A stretch of DNA of 64,000 nucleotides from Caryophanales bacterium UBA6865 (GTDB lineage Bacteria; Bacillota_I; Bacilli_A; RFN20; CAG-826): positions 29,535 through 93,534 of the forward strand of contig DKCV01000029.1 of the NCBI GenBank assembly GCA_002449265.1, read 5' to 3'. Positions 7,999 to 14,336 of the stretch are shown piece after piece. A model generated the notes under the pieces. That model searched no databases and was not told the DNA's origin. It saw nothing but the letters and a program-made list of their open reading frames with translations. Each line of letters opens with the position of its first letter. Position 1 is the stretch's first letter. The translations under genes and the position numbers were made by a program.

Positions 7999-9201
7999 AT
8001 GGATTATCAAAAATTCAAAAGAATATTTCTCATCGTTGCCGATAGCGCAGGAATCGGGGAAGAACCAGATGCCGCGAAATTTGGCGATGTAGGAACAAAT
8101 ACATGGGTACACGCCGCTGAATCAGTAGGACGAATCCACGTTCCGAATATGGAAAAACTCGGAATTGGAGAATTGGCTTCCATTCCAGGCGTTAAACCAA
8201 TTCATTCTCATTGTCATTCCTTTTCTTTAAGATTAAGAGAAGCAAGCAATGGGAAAGACACCATGACGGGCCACTGGGAGATGATGGGCGTTAAAACAAC
8301 AAAGCCATTTAAGACATTTACAGAGCATGGTTTCCCTAAAGAGCTCATTGAGGAACTTGAAAAAAGAACCGGGCACAAGATTATCGGTAACTGTGCTGCA
8401 AGCGGAACCGAGATTCTTAAAGTTTTAGGCGAGGAACAAATGAAGGAAAATTCCCTCATTGTTTATACTTCTGCCGATAGCGTTCTTCAAATCGCCGCGC
8501 ATGAACAAGTGACAGGGCTTAAAGAACTATATCGATGCTGCGAAATCGCTCGTGAATTATGCATGAAAGAAGAATGGAGAGTCGGTAGAGTGATTGCTCG
8601 TCCATATTTAGGCGATAACCCTTCTAATTTTAAGCGTACAAGTAATCGCCACGATTACGCCTTAAAACCTCCTTATGAAACGGATATGAACACGTTGATG
8701 GATCATGGCTTTATGACCTCTTGCATTGGCAAAATCAGCGACATTTTTGATGGGTATGGAGTCACTAAAACCGTACACACGATTTCAAATGAAGATGGGA
8801 TGGACAAAACTATCGAACAAGTAAAGCATGGTAATTACACAGGCCTATGTTTTGTCAATTTGGTTGAATTCGATAGTGAATATGGGCATCGTCGCAATCC
8901 TGTTGGCTACGCTAGAGCGTTAGAAGCCTTCGATAAACGCGTTGGTGAGATGATTCAAGCAATGAACGACGATGATTTGCTATTGATCACGGCCGACCAT
9001 GGAAATGATCCAACTCATACTGGAACCGATCACACAAGAGAAAAAGTTCCTCTTTTGATGTATAGCAAATCTATTAAAAACGGCAGCTATCTTGAGGAAA
9101 GAGATAACTTCGGTGACATTGGGGCTTCCATTTTAAGAAACTATAATTTGAAAAAACAAAATAATCTTATCGGTGAACCAATCGAAGAATTGTTCTTATA
9201 A
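7999..9201 (+). CDS. deoB: Phosphopentomutase
   Basis: Interconverts (deoxy)ribose 1-phosphate and 5-phosphate, linking nucleoside breakdown to the pentose phosphate pathway. The 400-residue alkaline-phosphatase-superfamily fold shows the metal and phosphorylation motifs: IVADSAGIGEEPDA at the N-terminus, NGKDTMTGHWEMMG with the phosphorylated Thr, and the C-terminal TADHGNDPTHTGTDHTRE metal ligands. The start is fixed by AAAGGAG 5 nt before the ATG. deoC and cdd, the other nucleoside-salvage genes in the window, lie on the other arm. It is followed by a strong terminator. Confidence 0.94.
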   Translation: MDYQKFKRIFLIVADSAGIGEEPDAAKFGDVGTNTWVHAAESVGRIHVPNMEKLGIGELASIPGVKPIHSHCHSFSLRLREASNGKDTMTGHWEMMGVKTTKPFKTFTEHGFPKELIEELEKRTGHKIIGNCAASGTEILKVLGEEQMKENSLIVYTSADSVLQIAAHEQVTGLKELYRCCEIARELCMKEEWRVGRVIARPYLGDNPSNFKRTSNRHDYALKPPYETDMNTLMDHGFMTSCIGKISDIFDGYGVTKTVHTISNEDGMDKTIEQVKHGNYTGLCFVNLVEFDSEYGHRRNPVGYARALEAFDKRVGEMIQAMNDDDLLLITADHGNDPTHTGTDHTREKVPLLMYSKSIKNGSYLEERDNFGDIGASILRNYNLKKQNNLIGEPIEELFL

Positions 9202-9231
9202 AACGTTTTTAAAAGGTTCATAAGAAGATTT

Positions 9232-9261
9232 GGCGGTAGTGGAGAACTATCGCCTTTTTTT
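9232..9261 (+). terminator. Terminator after deoB
   Basis: Stem GGCGGTAG (9232-9239) and CTATCGCC (9247-9254), including one G-T pair, with a 7-nt loop and then seven T. It closes the left-arm + strand gene run just before the terminus gap. Confidence 0.85.
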
Positions 9262-9321
9262 GTTTTATTTCCGAAACTAAACACAAATGATATTTCTTAA
9301 AGGAAGGAAATAAAACGCAAA

Positions 9322-9555
9322 ATGAAATTGGGTTCAGCCAGAAACTCAAAAATTGGTTAGGTAGACAATAAGCCAGCGTCTAAAGGCGAGAGCAAGAAGC
9401 TTTCTATCTTTAATCGACTTTTTCACATTAGAAGATTAAATAATAGAAATAGGGTAAAAGAGAACCTTAAAAAGATAAACGCGGTCAAAAGGGGAAATAA
9501 GAAGCGCTTGCTTATAGAAACCGCTTCAAAAAGAATCGAGAAATCCTTGTTGTGA
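9322..9555 (+). pseudogene. Possible remnant of a small basic protein gene, interrupted by TAG
   Basis: ATG at 9322 opens a frame that hits TAG at 9358 after 12 codons and then stays open in the same frame to TGA at 9553-9555. The second part is strongly basic (RNNRNRVKENLKK, KRGNKKRLL). AAAGGAAGG lies upstream (9299-9307), but about 14 nt away from the ATG. Base composition is closer to neighbouring genes than to the rest of the gap. I do not recognise the product; a chance frame is quite possible. Confidence 0.25.
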
Positions 9556-9561
9556 CTCGGG

Positions 9562-9588
9562 CTCAAAGCTTCGTATAAAAGCTTTGAG
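9562..9588. repeat. Perfect 10-bp inverted repeat
   Basis: CTCAAAGCTT (9562-9571) and AAGCTTTGAG (9579-9588) with a 7-nt loop. No T-run follows on either strand, so it is not an obvious terminator. It may be structured RNA or a leftover of the decayed frame next to it. Confidence 0.5.
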
Positions 9589-10090
9589 ATTGGATTGAAA
9601 CAATACAAATAGGGGACTCTAAAATATCTCTCCGCCATAAAAGTAAAGTCCTGAAAATTTAGTTTGTTAGAGGGTGTTAAATAAATTTCATTTCTTTGAC
9701 TCTTAGACAGGTCGATATAATTTTGACGAAAAAGCATGTGATAGAAAATCACAATATCTTTGTTTTAAAAGAAACACCTTTACTTAACGAAACGCTATTT
9801 ATCGGTAAATAATTACCGTTTATTGAAACAAGCGATTTTTTGAAAAGTTCATTCAAACATTAAAAAGGAGGCAAATACAAAATTGCTTTAGGTAAGTAAG
9901 GAACATGAGTTTCTCTTCTAGTTTAAAAAGGAATGAATCAATCCCATTTCCGTTTTGATTCACGATGGTTTTTAATCACTTTTCGATTCAGGAAATAATC
10001 ACCACATAAAAATAGGACGATTTTAGATACAAAATTAGAAGCAATTAATCTCTGAGTCTTGCGTCCTTTTGGAACAAAGCAAATCGCTTT

Positions 10091-10116
10091 TTATCCCTTA
10101 TATTATATAAGGATAA
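10091..10116. repeat. AT-rich imperfect palindrome in the terminus gap
   Basis: TTATCC, one unpaired C, TTATAT, a central T, ATATAA and GGATAA form about 12-bp arms. There is no T-run directly after it. Role unknown. Confidence 0.45.
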
Positions 10117-10654
10117 TGGGATTCTAATTTTTGGGTTTTATGACTAATCAAAAAGCGAATACTTTAAAAATAAGGATTGATATTTTCCTTTTTAAAAATG
10201 CGTAAAGGTCATTTAAAAAAATGAATATTCGGAAGAATTGTTAGTTCTGTATAAAGCCAAATGATTTTTTAAATAATTGCCCTTTAAATTTTATGAGAAA
10301 TTCTTCAAGCAACTTGTTATGGGGTTATAAGCGAATTTCAATATCAACAAAAATCATATGGATTAAATAGAATCATGGAACAATCGATATGAAATCGATC
10401 GTTTGAATTGATTTCACAGCCAAAGGAATCCGATGGCGAAGCAAGAATAAACATAAATTATAGTATTCATTAGATTTCATTAATTTAAAAAATGCTAATT
10501 ATCTTGTAACGATAGAATTGTCTAAAAAAATCTAATAGGCTTTCTAAAAATAAACATCAAAATAATCGAAAATCATAGAACTGAATGAGAAGAGAATGAG
10601 GGTTAATCAAAAATCGAAATATTACAAATGAGCAATAATTATAAAATCATTCAT

Positions 10655-10679
10655 ATAGTAGTTAATTAGTAGTTTTATA
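10655..10679. repeat. Copy B of the 25-bp perfect repeat, beside the DnaA boxes
   Basis: Identical to 3931-3955. Read on the - strand, the pattern CTACTAATTAACTACTA follows a TTATCCACA box after a 10-12 nt spacer. This arrangement resembles the DnaA-box plus DnaA-trio unwinding element of Firmicute origins, although the two CTACTA clusters are 11 bp apart, not a multiple of three. Confidence 0.75.
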
Positions 10680-10684
10680 CTTTT

Positions 10685-10709
10685 TGTGGATAACCTATAG
10701 TTATCCACA
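10685..10709. promoter_or_regulatory. Inverted pair of consensus DnaA boxes
   Basis: TGTGGATAA (10685-10693) and TTATCCACA (10701-10709) are both perfect 9-mers. With flanking bases they make a 10-bp inverted repeat around CTATA. They lie 70 bp from the dif-like site and just after copy B of the 25-bp repeat. DnaA binding is likely from the sequence; a function at this place is not known. Confidence 0.65.
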
Positions 10710-10779
10710 TTGTGGTATTTTCTTCTCGAATGTATAACTGATTTTAAAAATAATGCATTATCGTATTTTTAATTCGTTT

Positions 10780-10807
10780 AGTTAACATAATGGTTATTAT
10801 ACGAAGT
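10780..10807 (-). other. dif: dif-like XerC/XerD recombination site
   Basis: Read on the - strand: left arm ACTTCGTATAA, 6-bp centre TAACCA, right arm TTATGTTAACT. Compared from memory with B. subtilis dif, the arms match at 9 of 11 and 10 of 11 positions, with the same 11-6-11 layout. It lies where the two convergent gene arms meet and 2.8 kb from xerD. This is strong evidence for the chromosome-dimer resolution site and the terminus. Confidence 0.8.
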
Positions 10808-10948
10808 TGTTTTATTTTGATAGCAATACATAGCTTTTAGTAGTTTTTAATTTTTGCTTTTTTATTTATTTTATTTAGAAAATTGTAAGATGTTATTTCG
10901 TCACCGCTATTACTGATATTTAATTGTCTATCCGAATGTTAAACAAAG

Positions 10949-10980
10949 AAAAAACCATCCTAGAATTTCTGCTAAGATGG
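10949..10980 (-). terminator. Terminator after rsfS, end of the parE-rsfS operon
   Basis: On the - strand CCATCTTAG (10980-10972) pairs with CTAGGATGG (10963-10955), one G-T pair, followed by six T. It ends the long leftward operon before the terminus gap. Confidence 0.85.
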
Positions 10981-11031
10981 CTTCATTTTAAAATTATATT
11001 TAATTGTTAACTTATACTTATAAATAGAATT

Positions 11032-11364
11032 CTATTTCTTATTGGCAATCTTTTGAATGAGCCCAGGCAAATTAATTTCTTCTCTCACTGTCTTCAAAAA
11101 CAAATGCACGATAACATCCCCACAGTCAAAAATCATCCATCCGGAATCGCCATTCCCATCCGTACGAATGAGTTCCCCTTTTGCTTTAATCGCAGCCTCT
11201 TCAATATAGTCTTTCATACTAAGAAGCTGTCTTTCGTTAATGACTGTTCCAATTAAATAATAATCCGTATATGAACTGATTCCTTTTAGATTGATTAGTT
11301 CAATTTCTTCGACCTTATGGTCGTCTAAAGTCTGCTTAATTTCTCGTACTAATTTTGGATACAT
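11032..11364 (-). CDS. rsfS: Ribosomal silencing factor RsfS
   Basis: The 110-residue RsfS (YbeB/Iojap) protein binds L14 on the large subunit and blocks subunit joining when nutrients are short. Family features are LKGISSYTDYYLIGTVINERQ and the C-terminal SGWMIFDCGDVIVHLF block. It is the last gene of an operon in the same order as B. subtilis yqeG-yqeH-yhbY-nadD-yqeK-rsfS, 3 nt after the NadD/YqeK fusion gene, with a terminator downstream. The upstream sequence has GGAGG, 5-7 nt before the ATG. Confidence 0.92.
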   Translation of the reverse strand: MYPKLVREIKQTLDDHKVEEIELINLKGISSYTDYYLIGTVINERQLLSMKDYIEEAAIKAKGELIRTDGNGDSGWMIFDCGDVIVHLFLKTVREEINLPGLIQKIANKK

Positions 11365-11367
11365 AAT

Positions 11368-12369
11368 TTATTCCTCCTTCAAATAATAATGGTAGCAATC
11401 TTTCGATAATTGATTGTCATCTTCGTTACCCATTTTTTCTTTTAAAAATATGCGATTTGCTTTTAGTGTTTTTAGAAAACCTTCATGATAGTTTTCTAGG
11501 CACGTCTTAACTAGCGATGAACTATCCCATCCTCTTAATGGATCAATCTTATCTGCACTATAAAGAACTTCCCCTATTGCTGACATATTGGCTTTGCCTG
11601 TGCAATGGTAACAAATCGCATCTAAGATTTCCTTATCTTTTATATGAAAATCGTTTTTCGCTAATAGAGAGCCAACAAATTGATGGTAAGACCAACTTGG
11701 GTAAGATAGATATCCCTTAAAATCGTTTTCCATCATCATTTTCGATGCATCGAAATCCACTCTTTTCCCAATATCGTGCAACAAACCGGCGATATAAAAC
11801 CTTCCAGGATCTTTTAGCTGATTACTTTTTGCAATTCTATAGCTTAATAAAGCAACAGATTCACTATGCAATAGGCGATGAGAAGATAAATAAGGCTCCA
11901 CTTTACTAACATAGAAAAGCTTTTTTTCATGGATATATTGAATAGTCGATAAAAATAAATCGATTTTTTGTAATAGGCGGTTTTCTATTTCCGTAGAAGA
12001 AGAGTTCTTGGAGTCAAAAGAAACAATCACTTTGCCTTTTAAAAGGCTATTTTGAAAAGAAGAAAGAAAATCCAGATTATTTTGATCCATTAAAACAAAA
12101 TAATCATTCACTTTTTCTTCCATACTTACGAAGTTTTCGAAGGAAACATCGTTTAATGAATCGCTCAAAAGAAAAGAATCGTAATTAAACTCATTCACCG
12201 CTGCTTCTAATATTTTATAACGATCAAAAAAAGAAGCGTTCTGATCTTCTTTAATTGGTAAAAATATCACTTCAGCGTCATAACGAAGAGAAATCTCTTT
12301 CGCGAATTCAAGTTCATTAAGCGTAACGGGCGAAAAATGATTGGGGTAAAAAATTAAAGAACGATTCAT
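11368..12369 (-). CDS. Fused NadD-like domain and YqeK HD-domain hydrolase
   Basis: A 333-residue fusion. Residues 1 to about 150 follow the nucleotidyltransferase NadD: FSPVTLNELEFAKEI stands where FxPxHxGHL is expected, and SSSTEIENRL (123-132) matches the ISSTxIR motif. The catalytic HxGH is replaced by T-L-N-E (16-19), so adenylyltransferase activity is doubtful. Residues about 155-333 are a YqeK-type HD domain, with His168, GLLHDIGK (His198-Asp199), a CYHCTGK block and SADKIDPLRG; this family hydrolyses Ap4A symmetrically. In B. subtilis nadD and yqeK are adjacent separate genes in the same order. It overlaps yhbY by 4 nt. Confidence 0.8.
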   Translation of the reverse strand: MNRSLIFYPNHFSPVTLNELEFAKEISLRYDAEVIFLPIKEDQNASFFDRYKILEAAVNEFNYDSFLLSDSLNDVSFENFVSMEEKVNDYFVLMDQNNLDFLSSFQNSLLKGKVIVSFDSKNSSSTEIENRLLQKIDLFLSTIQYIHEKKLFYVSKVEPYLSSHRLLHSESVALLSYRIAKSNQLKDPGRFYIAGLLHDIGKRVDFDASKMMMENDFKGYLSYPSWSYHQFVGSLLAKNDFHIKDKEILDAICYHCTGKANMSAIGEVLYSADKIDPLRGWDSSSLVKTCLENYHEGFLKTLKANRIFLKEKMGNEDDNQLSKDCYHYYLKEE

Positions 12370-12662
12370 CTTGGAAGGACGATTTGAGGATTTTTCTTAT
12401 TGGCGCGATACAATAGAATCGTTTTGCCAGTTATTGCGACAAGCCCACAACGAGTTTTTTCCTCGATAAGATTAATGACATCATCAAGACTGTCTTCATT
12501 ATTTTGTAGGACTTTGATTTTGACGAGTTCATGCGCTATTAAGGCACAATCAAGCGCATGAAGGAAAGAATCATCAACTTCGTTTTTCCCTAAATTCAAA
12601 GATGGCTTTAATTTAGCACCAAGCCCACGTAAATATGCTCTATTTTTTGCTAGGATTTCCAT
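12366..12662 (-). CDS. yhbY: YhbY/CRM-domain RNA-binding protein
   Basis: A 98-residue CRM-domain protein that associates with pre-50S ribosomes. It has the typical opening AKNRAYLRGLGAKLKPSLNLGKN and the GLVAITGKTILLYRANK end with the conserved G-x-x-G-x-x-x-x-L-Y pattern. The ATG at 12662 fits the family's N-terminus; the open frame continues upstream to 12701, inside yqeH. AGGAG lies about 13 nt upstream, a long spacing. It overlaps the end of yqeH by 23 nt and the NadD/YqeK gene by 4 nt. Confidence 0.87.
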   Translation of the reverse strand: MEILAKNRAYLRGLGAKLKPSLNLGKNEVDDSFLHALDCALIAHELVKIKVLQNNEDSLDDVINLIEEKTRCGLVAITGKTILLYRANKKNPQIVLPR

Positions 12663-13809
12663 AGGACAATATTTTACTCCTACTTGTATAAACGGAAACA
12701 CCTTTCGGAACGTAAATTCGGAAAATTTGGTGATTTCCTAAAAAAGAGAACCATCCTAGCCCTTGAATTCCAATCGAACGGTCGCCTTCTTCTTCAACTT
12801 CAATATCGAAAACATCTAAATCCTTTAGTTCCCGAACCACTAGACTCTTTGGATAGATTCCTCTTTTTGATAAATAGGAGGGGATTAATGATTCTATGTC
12901 TTGATAAAATCCGATTTTCTTTGTCGTTACATTTGGTGGGAAGAATAAATGAATCTCAGTTTCTTTATTTTTCGGCGCGCTGAATCGTTCAATAAAGCAA
13001 ACACCGCCAATCGCGAAAATTTCTTTTGTTTTTAGGAAAGCTTTTTTCATTTTAATCGGATTAGAAAATAGAAGAGAATCAGATACTTCTTTTTCTAATT
13101 TGCTATCGATGGAATTACTGCTTACTAAAGGAGGCGTATCAAAAAGAGTCGAGGAATTATCGAGTGGTATTTGTAAAACCGGTAAGGAAGCGCCACGGCA
13201 GGCTTTCGTTTGAATGGAACGATTCGAACGATTATGAAAATGATAAAGATAGCTAGAAATGAACATTCTTTTCCCTGCGCCGCGCGAAGAAAGAATATAA
13301 ACATCATGCCCTTCTCGTCGCTTTTCAATTTCTTTAGCAATGAAATCATTTTTCCCAAAAGAGACTAAAGAAGTCAAAATAACATCTTTCGCCTTAACAG
13401 GAAGAGAAGAAACGCGGAAACGATGGGCAACATATTCTTTCAAAAAGTCATCAGAGACATTTCTACCGAATAAGTCACGTTTGTTGGCGATGACAAGAAT
13501 CGGATTATGCTTTATCGTTTCGTTAACCTCAGCAATAAAAGAAGATTCAAAGGAAAACAAATTCACGATATAAACAATCAGCGCGTCACTCGCCGCAGCG
13601 TCTTTCATCATGAGCAATAAATCGTTCCCGGCTTTTAATGAATGAGAGGAAGAACCAGCTTCCGAATAGCATTTGTCGCAGAATAAAACGTGATTTAAAG
13701 GCGATAACAAATAGTCTTCTTTACTAATATAACCTTCTTTAGAAGGATCTTCATTTTGCAAAATTGCTCCGCAATTGAAGCACCTTCTTACAACGTTTAC
13801 TTTGCTCAT
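12640..13809 (-). CDS. yqeH: YqeH circularly permuted GTPase with altered P-loop
   Basis: A ribosome-assembly GTPase for the 30S subunit, with the permuted order G4-G5-G1-G2-G3. An N-terminal zinc finger is seen as CFNCG and FCDKC. G4 is ANKRDLF. The G1 loop, usually GxxNVGKST, is here SSRGAGKRM: the first Gly and the Ser/Thr after Lys are lost. G3 is DTPPL. A C-terminal domain follows. The ATG at 13809 overlaps the yqeG stop (ATGA) and has GGGAGG upstream. Family membership is good, but nucleotide binding may be weakened or lost. Confidence 0.82.
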   Translation of the reverse strand: MSKVNVVRRCFNCGAILQNEDPSKEGYISKEDYLLSPLNHVLFCDKCYSEAGSSSHSLKAGNDLLLMMKDAAASDALIVYIVNLFSFESSFIAEVNETIKHNPILVIANKRDLFGRNVSDDFLKEYVAHRFRVSSLPVKAKDVILTSLVSFGKNDFIAKEIEKRREGHDVYILSSRGAGKRMFISSYLYHFHNRSNRSIQTKACRGASLPVLQIPLDNSSTLFDTPPLVSSNSIDSKLEKEVSDSLLFSNPIKMKKAFLKTKEIFAIGGVCFIERFSAPKNKETEIHLFFPPNVTTKKIGFYQDIESLIPSYLSKRGIYPKSLVVRELKDLDVFDIEVEEEGDRSIGIQGLGWFSFLGNHQIFRIYVPKGVSVYTSRSKILSYGNPSKK

Positions 13810-14336
13810 AGGTGGATTTCCTCCCAATTATTAGCTAAATGCTTATCCCTTATTTTTTTACGAAATGCTTTTTCGATTTTGCGGTTAAAGAAAGTAAAAA
13901 CGCTATCTTTTTTCGAAATAGGCTCCGTGAGAATCACATCGATTTTCGCACCATTAGCCGCTAAAACGTCAGTGAAAAGCTGATCACCAATAAGAATGAC
14001 TTCCTTATTACTATAACCTTTTTTCTTTAACCATTTCTTTAATTTTATGGAAAAAGGCTTAAATAGACCACTTATAGCTTCAATGTCTAACGCTTTGCTA
14101 TAACGAAAAACACGTTTACTTGTATTATTACTCGCAATATAGACTGTTAAACCAGCCTGTTTTAATTTCAAGATGAAAGACTTAGTTTGACTAGAAGGGT
14201 CTAAAGTATCAATTGGGTCCAAGGTATTATCTAAATCAAAAAGGATGATCTTCTTTCCTATGCCCTTATAAAAAGACGCCGGTATCTCGTACGCGTTTTT
14301 CGCTAAATAGGAAGGAAGTAAACGTTGAATCATCAT
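13806..14336 (-). CDS. yqeG: YqeG family HAD phosphatase
   Basis: A 176-residue HAD-superfamily protein (class IIIA). Motif I is LFDLDNTLDP (nucleophile and acid-base Asp), motif II IASNNTS, the lysine lies in FKPFS, and motif III is GDQLFTDVLAANG. The B. subtilis homologue heads the same yqeG-yqeH cluster; its substrate is not well established. It overlaps parC by 4 nt at its start and yqeH by 4 nt at its end, which makes it part of one long operon from parE to rsfS. Confidence 0.88.
   Translation of the reverse strand: MMIQRLLPSYLAKNAYEIPASFYKGIGKKIILFDLDNTLDPIDTLDPSSQTKSFILKLKQAGLTVYIASNNTSKRVFRYSKALDIEAISGLFKPFSIKLKKWLKKKGYSNKEVILIGDQLFTDVLAANGAKIDVILTEPISKKDSVFTFFNRKIEKAFRKKIRDKHLANNWEEIHL

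Larger units (their letters stand above)
9262..10948. other. AT-rich intergenic gap at the probable replication terminus
   Basis: About 1.7 kb without a convincing intact gene, between convergent gene arms. It holds a short interrupted reading frame (9322-9555), a perfect hairpin (9562-9588), an imperfect palindrome (10091-10116), the second copy of the 25-bp repeat (10655-10679), an inverted DnaA-box pair (10685-10709), the dif-like site (10780-10807) and a further TTAGTAGTTTTT element (10837-10848). By eye 9300-9640 is richer in G+C than the rest, which hints at decayed coding sequence there. Confidence 0.7.

Noticed and set aside
9423..9752. A 109-codon open frame on the - strand in the terminus gap
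   Set aside because: It starts with GTG, has no SD or promoter, shows no recognisable family, and covers the same bases as the + strand remnant. Its Phe/Leu-rich composition is what the complement of a purine-rich strand gives.
10655..10807. Calling this region the chromosomal origin
   Set aside because: Both gene arms point toward it, a dif-like site is present and there is no dnaA, dnaN or rpmH nearby. The terminus reading fits better; the DnaA boxes are reported as an anomaly.
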